A stretch of DNA of 64,000 nt. Origin: Kumtagia sp963839725 (GTDB lineage Bacteria > Pseudomonadota > Alphaproteobacteria > Rhizobiales > Rhizobiaceae). Position numbers and translations under genes: made by a program. The notes beneath the pieces are model-generated. The model saw nothing but the letters and a program-made list of their open reading frames with translations. It was not told the DNA's origin and did no database searches. The DNA lies in assembly GCA_963839725.1 (NCBI GenBank), contig CAWIWT010000034.1, positions 124,001 to 188,000 of the forward strand. The letters run 5' to 3'. Of this stretch, positions 1-8,982 are shown piece by piece (positions within the stretch are counted from its first letter, which is position 1; the number at the start of each line of letters is the position of its first letter).

Positions 1-779
1 GGCAATTGCTGGAAAAGCTCGGCTACAAGGTCGAATACGTCACCGCGGGCAACTTCCCGCAATTCTCCGGCCTTGCCGATGGCACGCTGAGCGCCTCGGT
101 CGAGATATGGCTGAACAATGTCGGCGACATCTATCCGAAGGTATTGGCCGAGAAGAAGATCGAGGACGTCGGCAGTCTCGATCTCAAGACGCAGGAGGGC
201 TGGATCTATCCGAAATTCATGGAGAAGGTTTGCCCCGGCCTACCGGATTGGAACGCGCTGAACAAGCCAGAGTGCATCCAGGCGCTGTCAACGCCCGAGA
301 CCGCGCCCAACGGCCGCTTCCTCGACTATCCGGCCGATTGGGGTTCACGTGCGGCGACCATCCTGGCCGACAACAGCATGCAGTACACCGCCGTGCCGGC
401 CGGATCGGAAGGCGCGTTGGTTGCTGAGCTAGAGGCCTCCGAAGCCGCCAAGTCGCCATTGGTCATGATGTTTTGGGGGCCGCACTACGCGCTTGCCGAG
501 AACGACGTCGGCTGGATCAAGATGCCGCCCTGCAAGGAACAGACCAACGAGCACTGCATTACGCCGCCCGATGTCGACAAGATCGTCTGGTCCGGCTTCG
601 GCGCCAAATGGCCTGCCGCCTACGCCTTCCTGAAGGCTTTCACGATGGACGCCAGCGAGCAGCAGAAGATTATGCTGGCCGTCGACAAGCAGGGCAAGGA
701 CCTCGACGCCGTCGTTAAGGAATGGGTCGACAAGAACGAGGCGGTCTGGAAACCCTGGATCGAAGCGGCCAAGGGATAG
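1..779 (+). CDS. Glycine betaine/proline-type ABC importer, substrate-binding protein (5' partial)
   Basis: Periplasmic solute-binding protein of the OpuAC/ProX type, which delivers quaternary amines such as glycine betaine or choline to the importer encoded just downstream. The open frame runs off the left edge (first full codon at position 3), so the signal peptide and N-terminus are missing; about 258 residues are seen. Family-like features are the EIWLNN segment, tryptophans spread along the protein (as in the aromatic cage that binds trimethylammonium groups), and a Trp-rich end, WVDKNEAVWKPWIEAAKG. A 92-base gap separates it from the ATPase gene on the same strand. The exact ligand is not determined. 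Confidence 0.85.
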   Translation, partial: QLLEKLGYKVEYVTAGNFPQFSGLADGTLSASVEIWLNNVGDIYPKVLAEKKIEDVGSLDLKTQEGWIYPKFMEKVCPGLPDWNALNKPECIQALSTPETAPNGRFLDYPADWGSRAATILADNSMQYTAVPAGSEGALVAELEASEAAKSPLVMMFWGPHYALAENDVGWIKMPPCKEQTNEHCITPPDVDKIVWSGFGAKWPAAYAFLKAFTMDASEQQKIMLAVDKQGKDLDAVVKEWVDKNEAVWKPWIEAAKG

Positions 780-871
780 ACGCAAAATGTCTCGCCGCTT
801 AGGCGGTGGTCGATTTACCAACCGGCTTCGCATCCTTGCGAAGCCGGGTTTAAGTATGAGGGCCTGAAGCA

Positions 872-1933
872 ATGAATGCTGCAGAGCCCTCGATCAAGCT
901 CGCCTGCCGCAATGTATGGAAGGTCTACGGGCGGCGTCCCGCTTATTATTTCGATTCCCGTGGTTACATCATCGAGCCTGACGTGCTGGCCGAACGGCTG
1001 CGCTCGGAAGCACATTTGCCCGCCGTTGTTGATGCCACTTTTGAAGTGGCGACCGGTGAGATCTTCGTCATCATGGGGCTCTCCGGCTCCGGCAAGTCGA
1101 CACTGGTGCGCTGCCTGTCGCGGCTGGTCGAGCCGAGCGCCGGTGAAATCCTGCTCGACGGCCGAGACCTGCTGAAGGCCACCGGCAAGGAACTCATCGA
1201 CCTGCGCCGACACGCCATGGGTATGGTGTTCCAGAATTTCGGCCTGCTGCCGCATCTCACCATCTTGGGCAATGTGGCGTTCCCGCTCAAGATCCAGGGC
1301 AAGCCGGTGAAGGAGCGCGAAGCCCGCGCCCGCGAGATGATTGCGCTGGTCGGGCTAGAGGGCCGTGAAACCTCGTTTCCGCATCAGCTTTCGGGTGGTC
1401 AGCAGCAGCGTGTTGGCATTGCCCGTTCGCTCGCCGTCGGCCCGGAACTGTGGTTTCTTGACGAGCCGTTCTCGGCGCTAGATCCGCTCATCCGCCGGCA
1501 GATGCAGGACGAGTTCCTGCGCCTGCAGCGCATGCTGAAGAAGACCATCGTCTTCATCACCCACGACATGGCCGAAGCCTTTCGGCTGGCCGACCGGCTG
1601 GCCATCATGCGGGCCGGCAAGATCGTCCAGATTGGCCGCCCGGCCGATATCGTGCTCAACCCGGCAGACGACTATGTCGCGCAGTTCACCGAGGATATGC
1701 CACTGTTGCGCGTCATCAGGGCTGGCGATCTCGCGACGCCGCTGGATGGGGCAGCCTCGCCTGATGAGAGTGTTGCCGCCAACGCTAGCCTGGAGGACCT
1801 CATTCCGCGCCTGGCTTCGGGCGTTCGTGCGTTCAGCGTTTCGCGTGAGGGCGTTGGCCCGCCGTCGCTGCTGACCGCCAGCGCCGTGCTTGCCATTCTG
1901 GAGCGGGAACAGAGAAGGCGAACCCGGCCATGA
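872..1933 (+). CDS. Glycine betaine/proline-type ABC importer, ATP-binding protein (ProV-like)
   Basis: Cytoplasmic ATPase of the quaternary-amine importer, 353 residues. Walker A (GLSGSGKST) lies near residues 69-77, the signature LSGGQQQRVGIARSL and Walker B LWFLDEPFSALD follow, and the H-loop reads FITHDMAEAF. The N-terminal insert before Walker A (YYFDSRGYIIEPD) is typical of ProV/OpuAA proteins. The C-terminal tail of about 100 residues may be a degenerate regulatory region; no clear CBS pair is visible. The ATG at 872 is the first in-frame start after the upstream gene. The stop overlaps the permease start by four bases (ATGA), so the two are probably translationally coupled. Confidence 0.9.
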   Translation: MNAAEPSIKLACRNVWKVYGRRPAYYFDSRGYIIEPDVLAERLRSEAHLPAVVDATFEVATGEIFVIMGLSGSGKSTLVRCLSRLVEPSAGEILLDGRDLLKATGKELIDLRRHAMGMVFQNFGLLPHLTILGNVAFPLKIQGKPVKEREARAREMIALVGLEGRETSFPHQLSGGQQQRVGIARSLAVGPELWFLDEPFSALDPLIRRQMQDEFLRLQRMLKKTIVFITHDMAEAFRLADRLAIMRAGKIVQIGRPADIVLNPADDYVAQFTEDMPLLRVIRAGDLATPLDGAASPDESVAANASLEDLIPRLASGVRAFSVSREGVGPPSLLTASAVLAILEREQRRRTRP

Positions 1934-4035
1934 CCGCGCCGGCCGCATCGTTTCGAGCCTCGCGGAGAATCGCAATTGAGCCCGACCTTCTGCCATGGTG
2001 CGCGCTGATCGTGCTGACCGCACTGTGCCTTGTCCTGAAGACCGCTTTCCCCTGGCTGGTGACGTTTCCCAAGGAATGGACCTTGCCACTCGCGGCTGGT
2101 ATAAACGTGGTCACGGACGCCGTCGTGACCGTAGTCCAGCCGGCCTTTCGGGCCCTTTCCGCCGCGCTCGAAGCGCCAATGCGGGGCGCGCGTCTCGTCC
2201 TGGTCTGGCTGCCATGGCCCGCTGTGATGCTGGCCGTGGCGGGGCTGGCGTTGAAATCGAGCGGCATCAGGCTGGCGGCTTTTGCCGTGCTTGCACTTAC
2301 CTACATCCTGATCGCCGGCTACTGGCCGCAAAGCATGAGCACGCTGTCGCTGGTGTTGCTGGCCGTGCCGATCTCCACCGCACTCGGCTTCGCGCTTGGT
2401 GTGCTCGGCAATACCAGCCCCCGTCTGCGCCCAACACTGCTCGGTGCGCTCGACCTGATGCAGACCGTGCCTGCCTTCGCTTATCTCATCCCGTTGCTTC
2501 TGCTGTTCGGCTTCGGCCCGGTAGTCGGGCTGATCGCCAGCGCCATCTACGCAACCCCGCCGATGGTGCGCAACACCATGCTCGGCCTCGATCGCGTGCC
2601 TTCCGATATCAGCGAGGCCGGATTGATGAGCGGCTGCACGCGTCGCCAGCAATTCTGGCATGTCGAGGTGCCGACCGCGCTGCCTCAGATACTTGTCGGC
2701 TTCAACCAGACAACGATGGCCGCACTGTCGATGGTGATCGTCGCCGCCATTATCGGCGGCTTCGAAGACATTGGTTGGGAAGTGCTGTCATCGATGCGCA
2801 AGGCTGAGTTCGGCCAGAGCATGCTGTCTGGCTTGGTGATCGCGCTGCTTGCCATCCTCATTGACCGGCTGACGATCGGCTTTGCCAGGGAGCGTCCGAC
2901 GGACCCGACGGCGGCCATGACTTGGATGACCGGGCGCCGGCTGGCATTTCTCCTGGTCCTCGCAGCCGCGCTGGCGATTGCCCTTCGCCTCTTGTGGCCA
3001 GACCAGACATTGCTGCCGGCCAGCGGGCTGCGCATGCAGGTCGGCGGCGTCAATCAGTATCTGCTCGGCCTCGTGCGTGATTATGCCGGGTTCTTCGACG
3101 GCCTCCGCAATAGGGTCCTTTATTGCCTGCTGCTGCCGCTCAGGATCGGCATATCTGGCGCCGCCGTTCCCGCCATCTGGGGCTTTTCGCTCTCGCCGAC
3201 CGCAAACGCGATTTATGCTGTCGCGGTTCTGCTTGCCTCCGCACTGCTGATGCATCGCCTCGACTGGCGGCCGGCGCTGGCTGTGCTGACCGCCGGGACG
3301 CTGCTCTATACCGGCTTCCTCGGCTTTCCTTGGCCGGTCTTCATCCTCGGCATTGCCCTGCTCGCCTTTCAGGTCGCCAGCATGCGGCTCGCGCTCTTTG
3401 CCGTGGCCGGCTTTCTCCTGATCCTCGTCAATGGGTTGTGGGGAGCGCTGGTGCAGTCGCTCTATCTCTGTACGCTTGCGGTGTTGCTTTGCCTGTTCAT
3501 AGGCGGCACGCTCGGCGTCTGGGCCGCCTACAGCGATCGTGCCTCGCGCATCCTGAAGGCGATGTGTGACGCGCTCCAGACCATGCCGCAATTCGTCTTC
3601 CTCATCCCAGCGCTGATGTTCTTCAAGGTTGGCGAGTTCACCGCGCTGATCGCCATCATGCTCTACGCCATCGTGCCGCCGATCCGCTATGTCGAGCACG
3701 GCTTGCGGCACGTGCGTGCCGACGTCGTCGAAGCGGTCGAACAGATGGGCGCGACGCCGGCGCAGACGCTGTTCCAGGCCAAGCTGCCGTTGGCGCTGCC
3801 CGTAATCATGTTGGGTCTCAACCAGACCATCATGGCGGCGCTGTCCATGCTCGCCATCGCCGCCCTCGTCGGCACACGCGATCTCGGACAGGCGGTCTAT
3901 GTCGCACTCGGCAAGGCCGATGCTGGCATGGGCCTGATCGCCGGTCTATCGATCGCCTTTCTGGCGATTTTGGCCGACCGCTTGGTGCAGGCTTGGGTAG
4001 CAGGTCGAACCTCTATTCGACACTCGCTGGCGTGA
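1930..4035 (+). CDS. Fused double permease of the glycine betaine-type ABC importer (ProW-like, two domains)
   Basis: Inner-membrane permease of 701 residues, about twice the length of a ProW subunit. Two BPD_transp_1 domains are seen: the first carries the EAA-like loop EVPTALPQILVGFNQTTMAA near residues 240-260, the second carries AKLPLALPVIMLGLNQTIMA near residues 615-635. The two loops are clearly related, so the protein looks like a tandem duplication that supplies both transmembrane halves in one chain. Between them are additional hydrophobic segments. It overlaps the ATPase gene by four bases and closes the operon. Only one permease gene is present, consistent with the fusion acting alone. 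Confidence 0.88.
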   Translation: MTAPAASFRASRRIAIEPDLLPWCALIVLTALCLVLKTAFPWLVTFPKEWTLPLAAGINVVTDAVVTVVQPAFRALSAALEAPMRGARLVLVWLPWPAVMLAVAGLALKSSGIRLAAFAVLALTYILIAGYWPQSMSTLSLVLLAVPISTALGFALGVLGNTSPRLRPTLLGALDLMQTVPAFAYLIPLLLLFGFGPVVGLIASAIYATPPMVRNTMLGLDRVPSDISEAGLMSGCTRRQQFWHVEVPTALPQILVGFNQTTMAALSMVIVAAIIGGFEDIGWEVLSSMRKAEFGQSMLSGLVIALLAILIDRLTIGFARERPTDPTAAMTWMTGRRLAFLLVLAAALAIALRLLWPDQTLLPASGLRMQVGGVNQYLLGLVRDYAGFFDGLRNRVLYCLLLPLRIGISGAAVPAIWGFSLSPTANAIYAVAVLLASALLMHRLDWRPALAVLTAGTLLYTGFLGFPWPVFILGIALLAFQVASMRLALFAVAGFLLILVNGLWGALVQSLYLCTLAVLLCLFIGGTLGVWAAYSDRASRILKAMCDALQTMPQFVFLIPALMFFKVGEFTALIAIMLYAIVPPIRYVEHGLRHVRADVVEAVEQMGATPAQTLFQAKLPLALPVIMLGLNQTIMAALSMLAIAALVGTRDLGQAVYVALGKADAGMGLIAGLSIAFLAILADRLVQAWVAGRTSIRHSLA

Positions 4036-4721
4036 CAACGATAGGGCAATAGCGGACATCAGGACCAGTAGGTCGGCTTCTTCCTCAATCGCAGCTCCCT
4101 TGCCGGCCTCGGGTCACTTCATGACGACGCTCGGGTTGACCTAAAGATCCGGTTATTGAAGATCCGAGTTCCGAAGCTGCCCGTTCGCTATCGGCCCGTG
4201 TAGCTGACTTGCGCCCGCCGCGAAGTGGTGGGCAGCTTTGCGCCGCATGTCGGCCGTTGAAGTCCGCTCTGCCGCCGCCTGAAAGCGGACATTCCCGGAG
4301 ACCACGCTGGAGGTCGCGGTTGCGCCATCTCCGGACCCATGCGGTGGTGGCCGACAAGGTGGTATGTCGAACCCATTCCGGACCTTCCACGAAGAAGTTG
4401 AAGTGGAAGTCCCTGACCCTACTCGCTCGGCCGGGAAAGGTCTGCTCGCCAAGCCTGTGCGGAACTCGGCGCGAGACCATGCAAGGGTCGGCAACGGGTT
4501 CCAGAAACAGACCTTCCCTGCAAATCGCTCCAGCGAGTTAAGTTGAAAATGCCTGCCGCACGCCTACCGGCTGTGCTATGTTCTCCAGGCTTCGTCCGGG
4601 TGGGGCAATGATCGTGAGGCAGCCCGAAAACTCGACATGCCAGGAGCAGCATGTCGACATCTCGGGCAAAAGAAGAACGTGATCGACCTTATGCACAGCT
4701 GGATGCAGGAGGGAGAAGCGG
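4036..4721. other. Intergenic region with a dispersed-repeat copy
   Basis: No gene is recognised in these 686 bases; small open frames on both strands have no family features. Bases 4171-4197 resemble 14267-14294, and 4240-4325 resemble 8834-8916 (shared blocks include GCGCCGCATG and GAGGTCGCGGTTGCGC-type ends), so this is a longer copy of an intergenic repeat found elsewhere in the window. The right part should carry the promoter of the sugar importer operon, but no convincing promoter boxes were identified. Confidence 0.5.
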
Positions 4722-5516
4722 GTGACAGAATTGCACTTGGCCGAGCGCCCGCCAGAAACGGACTACCGGCACATCGTGCGCCTCGAGGGGGTGCAGAAAT
4801 TCTTCGGCGCAATCCAGGCGCTCCGCGACATCGATTTTTCGGTCGGCAGGAATGAGATCGTCGGACTGATCGGCGACAACGGCGCCGGAAAGTCCACGCT
4901 TATCAAGGTATTGACCGGAGTGCTCCCGCCCACCTCGGGGCGGATCTTCGTCCGTGACCAGGAGCTCAACCTCGCCGATTATTCGGTACGCATGGCGCAT
5001 GACCTCTCGATCGAAACCGTCTACCAAGACAAGTCGCTTGCCGAGAAGCAGCCCCTTTGGCGGAACTTTTTTGTCGGGCGGCAGATTACCAACCGCTTCG
5101 GCTTCATCGACATTCGCCGCGAAAAGGAGATCGCGGATCAGATTCTGAAGCACTCCATAGGCTTCCGTGGCGCCGGCATCACGGTCAATTCCACCGTCGC
5201 CAACCTTTCCGGCGGCGAGCGGCAAGGCATCGCCATCGGTCGGGCAATGCACTACAAGGCCGATCTCATCGTGCTCGACGAGCCCACCGTCGCGCTTGCC
5301 GTCGCCGAAGTGCGGAAGGTCCTTGATTTCGTGCGGCGCATCAAGGCATCGGGCCGCGCCTGCATCTATATTGAGCACAGCCTCGCCCATGTGCACGAAG
5401 TGGCCGATCGGCTTGTGATTATGGATCGCGGCGCGATCGTTACCGAGGTTTTGCCCAAGGAGATGTCAGTCATGGAGCTGACAGAGTACCTCATCGAACT
5501 GCAGCATAAGCCGTGA
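4722..5516 (+). CDS. Sugar-type ABC importer, ATP-binding protein (FrcA-like, single domain)
   Basis: Cytoplasmic ATPase of a CUT2-type (ribose/fructose/xylose class) importer, 264 residues, one nucleotide-binding domain as in FrcA rather than the double domain of RbsA. Walker A is GDNGAGKST (about residues 50-58), the Q-loop reads YQDKSL, the signature is NLSGGERQGIAIGRAM, Walker B is LIVLDEPTVAL and the H-loop is YIEHSL. The start is a GTG at 4722 with AGGAGGGA seven bases upstream (4707-4714). The permease gene follows after nine bases. The substrate cannot be named; the ligand class is inferred from the family. Confidence 0.88.
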   Translation: MTELHLAERPPETDYRHIVRLEGVQKFFGAIQALRDIDFSVGRNEIVGLIGDNGAGKSTLIKVLTGVLPPTSGRIFVRDQELNLADYSVRMAHDLSIETVYQDKSLAEKQPLWRNFFVGRQITNRFGFIDIRREKEIADQILKHSIGFRGAGITVNSTVANLSGGERQGIAIGRAMHYKADLIVLDEPTVALAVAEVRKVLDFVRRIKASGRACIYIEHSLAHVHEVADRLVIMDRGAIVTEVLPKEMSVMELTEYLIELQHKP

Positions 5517-5525
5517 AGGTGTACC

Positions 5526-6581
5526 ATGGCGATGTTGCGAGCGCCCTCCCGTCTCCGGCAGTTCGAAGGTCTGCCGATAATCGTCGTCTTCACGCTGCTC
5601 CTGGCGCTCTTCATGTACACAGCGCCGCAGGTTTTCCTGCAACCCTTCATCTACACGACCTTTCTCTCGACGCTTCCACCGCTCATTCTTCTCGCGATCG
5701 GGCTCACCTTCGTCATCGGCGCCGGCGAGATCGATCTCTCCTTTCCCTCGATTATCGCCTTTTCGGGATTCGTCTTCGCAGTCTTGTTCAAGGAATACGA
5801 TCTCGGCTGGCTCGCCGTCCTTGCGGGCCTCGCCTCCGGACTAATCGTCGGACTATTGAACGGTTTCCTCGTCGCCAAGATCGGCATCCCATCCTTCATG
5901 GCGACCCTCGCCACCCAGTTCTTCTGGGCGGGGATGGCAACAGTCCTTTCGGGCGGCAAGTCCTATGCACTTCGCGGCGCCGAGGCGAGTTCGGTCTGGC
6001 AGTGGATTGTCGGACGCCCTTTCGCCGGCTCGGAGACCGTCTGGATCGCACAGGTTCCGATCCAGTCGCTGTGGACAGCGATCATCGTTGTTTTCCTGTG
6101 GTTCATCCTTAATCGCCACCGGTTCGGCGAACACGTACTTTTCATCGGCGACTCGAATGCAGTGTCGCGTGTGGTCGGCGTCGACGTGGAGCGAGAGAAG
6201 ATCAAGATCTTCACCCTCATGGGCGGTCTCGCCGGGATCGCGGCGATCATGTTGACGCTCGAGAACAAGAACTACTTCGGCAACCAGGGACAGGGTTACC
6301 TCCTGACTGCCATCGCCTCTGTGCTGATCGGCGGAACCTCGATCTTCGGCGGTCGGGCAATCATCATCGGGACGATCTTCGGCTGCTTCATTATCGGCAT
6401 GATCGAGGCAGGACTGGTTGCCACCGGGCTTACCGGTGCCTGGGTCAGGACGGTCCAGGGACTCGTCTTCCTGATCTCCATCATCTTCTATCTCTATATC
6501 GACGAGCCGCAGCGGCGGAGCACCTTCTTCGCCCGCATGCTGCCATCCAAGGCATTCGGCCGCATGCGTGCTGCCGATTAA
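5526..6581 (+). CDS. Sugar-type ABC importer, permease (RbsC/FrcC-like)
   Basis: Inner-membrane permease of 351 residues with the hydrophobic pattern of BPD_transp_2 proteins. Typical features are the GAGEIDLSFPSI segment near residue 65 and the conserved loop FIGDSNAVSRVVGVDVEREK (about residues 203-222), which resembles the GxNxxAARxSGI region that contacts the ATPase. Near the end are GGTSIFGGRAIIIGT and a last membrane span. It lies nine bases after the ATPase gene and 51 bases before the binding-protein gene; gene order ATPase-permease-binding protein is less common than binding protein first. Confidence 0.88.
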   Translation: MAMLRAPSRLRQFEGLPIIVVFTLLLALFMYTAPQVFLQPFIYTTFLSTLPPLILLAIGLTFVIGAGEIDLSFPSIIAFSGFVFAVLFKEYDLGWLAVLAGLASGLIVGLLNGFLVAKIGIPSFMATLATQFFWAGMATVLSGGKSYALRGAEASSVWQWIVGRPFAGSETVWIAQVPIQSLWTAIIVVFLWFILNRHRFGEHVLFIGDSNAVSRVVGVDVEREKIKIFTLMGGLAGIAAIMLTLENKNYFGNQGQGYLLTAIASVLIGGTSIFGGRAIIIGTIFGCFIIGMIEAGLVATGLTGAWVRTVQGLVFLISIIFYLYIDEPQRRSTFFARMLPSKAFGRMRAAD

Positions 6582-6632
6582 CGGCGGAGGGGCCTTGAAA
6601 GCCTCCGCGATTTGTCCAAGGGAGGAATCCAA

Positions 6633-7613
6633 ATGAAACCGACCACGACATTGTTGGCAGGAGCCGCGGCGATATCGTTGCTGGCCGGCGCCGCTTCTGC
6701 AGCACCGATCGGCGACGGCATCGTGATGTACATGCAGATGGGCGGAAATCCTGGTGACGGCGCAACCCTCGCCCGCCAGACCGGTGCAGCGCAGGCCGCC
6801 GAGGCGCTTGGCGTTGACCTCAAAGAGCAATTCTCGGCGTGGGCGCCGGAGACCATGATCAATCATTTCAAGGAGGCGGTTGCCGCTAAGCCAAACTGCA
6901 TCGAGATCATGGGCCATCCGGGCAGCGCCGCTTTCCAAGACCTCGTCAAGGGCGCCGTCGATCAGGGCATCGTCGTCACCGTGGGCAACTCGCCGATGAC
7001 CGACCTCCAGGCGGAGTTCGGTCCCAAGGGCACCGGTTATGCCGGCGTTGACCTCTATGCGGGCGGCAAACTCACCGCGGAGACGATGCTCGCCAAAGGG
7101 CTCAAGGCCGGCGACGAAGCGATGGTCTATGGCGTGTTCAGCCAGGCCGAGCGCGGCCAGTCGGAGAAGGGCCTTGCTGAAACGCTCGAGGCCGCGGGTC
7201 TCAAGGTCGACCGCCTGGAGATCACCCAGGAGGCGAACAGCGACGCCTCGCTCGCGGTGCCGATCCTGGCCGCTTACATCCAGGCGCACCCGAATCTCAA
7301 GGCGATTGGCACTCAGCACGGCGGCATCACCGGCATTCTCGCCGAAACGCTTCAAAAGGCAGGCAAGAAGCCGGGCGAGATCGTGGTTGGCGGCATCGAT
7401 CTTGGCCCCGCCACGATCGATGGGTTGAAGTCCGGCTACGTCACAGCGACGCTTGACCAGCTTCTCTACCTGCAGGGCTTCATGCCGGTCCTGCAATGCG
7501 TGATGACGGCCAAGTACAAGATGCCGGGGCTCTCGATTAATACAGGTGCCGGAACAGTTACGCCGGAGACGATCAACTCGCTCGTCGAGCTGATCGACGC
7601 GGGTATCCGGTAG
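6633..7613 (+). CDS. Sugar-type ABC importer, periplasmic substrate-binding protein
   Basis: Periplasmic binding protein of the Peripla_BP_4 class, 326 residues. It begins with a clear Sec signal peptide (MKPTTTLLAGAAAISLLAG, cleavage probably after AASA). The ATG at 6633 is chosen over the upstream in-frame TTG at 6612 because AAGGGAGGA at 6618-6626 is placed correctly for it and because it starts the signal peptide. Two alternating alpha/beta lobes follow (for example ATLARQTGAAQAAEALGV near residue 46 and AIGTQHGGITGIL near residue 228). It is the last gene of the operon and an inverted repeat follows it. Confidence 0.85.
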   Translation: MKPTTTLLAGAAAISLLAGAASAAPIGDGIVMYMQMGGNPGDGATLARQTGAAQAAEALGVDLKEQFSAWAPETMINHFKEAVAAKPNCIEIMGHPGSAAFQDLVKGAVDQGIVVTVGNSPMTDLQAEFGPKGTGYAGVDLYAGGKLTAETMLAKGLKAGDEAMVYGVFSQAERGQSEKGLAETLEAAGLKVDRLEITQEANSDASLAVPILAAYIQAHPNLKAIGTQHGGITGILAETLQKAGKKPGEIVVGGIDLGPATIDGLKSGYVTATLDQLLYLQGFMPVLQCVMTAKYKMPGLSINTGAGTVTPETINSLVELIDAGIR

Positions 7614-7634
7614 GCTGATGTCATTGTCGGAAGG

Positions 7635-7676
7635 CGACTGCACGAACTCGCCAGGATTGTCGACCCCGTGCAGTCG
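7635..7676. terminator. Inverted repeat after the sugar importer operon, possible terminator
   Basis: CGACTGCACG at 7635-7644 is the exact reverse complement of CGTGCAGTCG at 7667-7676; the loop is 22 bases and TCTTG follows. It starts 22 bases after the stop of the binding-protein gene. A terminator is the simplest reading, but the short T tract is poor, so it could instead stabilise mRNA ends. Confidence 0.45.
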
Positions 7677-8189
7677 TCTTGTAAAGCGGTCAGGAGGCGA
7701 GCCGCTGTTATCACGACGGTGGCTGGACATCGACCGCGTTTGCTCTGATTCGCAAGCTCTCTGAGATCGCGAAATCACGCTGCACGGCAAAAGCCGCGAG
7801 CTCGATCCTTCCCTTTACCCCACTGGCGACCGCAAACCGCGCGATCCCAATAACCTTGGCACGAAGAGGCAGAACGTCCAGTACCGGCGGTCGCCAAACC
7901 GCGAGCACCCGCAGGGCAGCGGTACAGGCGCGATTGGGCCTTGATGATCAAGGGACTTGGTTCGCGTGAATGGCTCCTCGCTCACGTCCCGCAGGTCAAC
8001 AGCGCCGTTGACGTCTCGGACCATCTTCCATGGCTTCGTCGGTTGTCATGTTTGCCTCGCCACAGATCAGCTCCTCGTTCTCCAGCGCCCGGTGGAGAGA
8101 TCAGCAGCCCTCTTGTGATAATGCAGCTTTTTTTAGTAAAAATATTCGACGATGAATACTAGGCCAAGGACGCGGAGACATCGCACCCC
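7677..8189. other. Intergenic region, no gene recognised
   Basis: About 510 bases without a supported gene. A minus-strand frame at 7711-7908 and a plus-strand frame at 7941-8162 encode no recognisable domain. The last 60 bases are A+T-rich (TTTTTTTAGTAAAAATATTC near 8130), which fits a promoter for the downstream SH3-domain gene. Confidence 0.4.
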
Positions 8190-8669
8190 ATGAAGCCCGA
8201 GATCCTAGCAACCGTCATGGCGGTCACATTTGTTTTCACAGCTTACGCATTGGCTAGTGCGAATAGTTATCTCTCGCAAAAGGCTGATACTCCTCGGGTA
8301 GACGCAGGGGCGTTCACAAGCTTCGATAAAAAGCGTCAAGTCTCCGGAGAAAAAAACCTCCAGAAGGAACCTTCCAAGCACGACCGGCCATTTCTTAGAA
8401 ATGAGTACACGAAGTTCGAGATGGTGTCGCCGACCGACCTGTTGGTTGATGGCGTTGCCGCCGGCGACCTCTTGAATATCCGTATGCGCCCCAGCCCCGG
8501 CGCGAATGTAGTTGCTCGATTGAACAATGGTGCAGTGCTCAAGAAGCTCGGCTGTCGAGAGATTGCTGGACATCAATGGTGCTTAGTGGACCTGGTTGAG
8601 GGCGGGCGCCAGACAGGTTGGGCGGCAGGACGATATCTAAAGAAGCCCAGCGAACACCCGACTGACTAA
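8190..8669 (+). CDS. SH3-domain (SH3b) exported protein
   Basis: Small protein of 159 residues. The N-terminus (residues 1-25, LATVMAVTFVFTAYALASAN) is a signal peptide or membrane anchor. A polar linker follows. Residues about 90-150 match bacterial SH3 domains: LNIRMRPSPGANVVARLNNG, then KLGCREIAGHQWCLVDL and a TGWAAGRYLK end. Such domains usually bind peptidoglycan or other envelope partners. Codon use looks less GC-rich at the third position than in neighbouring genes, so it may be a recent arrival. It stands alone, with intergenic repeats downstream. A precise role cannot be assigned. Confidence 0.7.
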   Translation: MKPEILATVMAVTFVFTAYALASANSYLSQKADTPRVDAGAFTSFDKKRQVSGEKNLQKEPSKHDRPFLRNEYTKFEMVSPTDLLVDGVAAGDLLNIRMRPSPGANVVARLNNGAVLKKLGCREIAGHQWCLVDLVEGGRQTGWAAGRYLKKPSEHPTD

Positions 8670-8982
8670 CTGTCTTTTTGAATGCCTAGCGCTGCCGTGC
8701 CGGACGGTATGTGTAAACAAAGCAACATCAACCCCCTCGTACGGGCACCCGTGGCCTCGTCGAAGTCTACCTGGGTCATCCGCTGGCGGCGATTCCGTTT
8801 ATCGAGCGTGCATACGCCTCGAATGGCCCCTTCGCGCCGCATGGCGGTCGTTCGGGTCAGCCTTCTCATTGCCTGGAAGCGGAAATCTCCGCCCACGCTA
8901 GAGGTCGCGGTTGCGCAAGAACGACGGATCACGGACGATGCTGGCCGTGTATGCCCTCGGGCCTGATTGCGGGTGGGGTCGG
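8670..8982. repeat. Intergenic region with a dispersed-repeat copy
   Basis: No gene is seen. Bases 8834-8916 match 4240-4325 in order and spacing: both start with GCGCCGCATG, include a GGAAGCGGA- or GAAAGCGGA-like block, and end with GAGGTCGCGGTTGCGC. This looks like a shorter copy of the intergenic repeat seen at 4171-4325. Confidence 0.45.

Noticed and set aside
1672..2661. Minus-strand open frame of 329 codons
   Set aside because: Antisense to the ATPase and permease genes, rich in Arg, His and Gln, no domain; shadow frame.
4085..4546. Small overlapping frames in the gap before the sugar importer
   Set aside because: They follow the dispersed repeat rather than any protein family and have no start signals.
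5853..7790. Long minus-strand open frame of 645 codons opposite the sugar importer genes
   Set aside because: It lies antisense to the well-supported permease and binding-protein genes, has a composition typical of a high-GC shadow frame (many Arg, Asp, Glu) and shows no domain.
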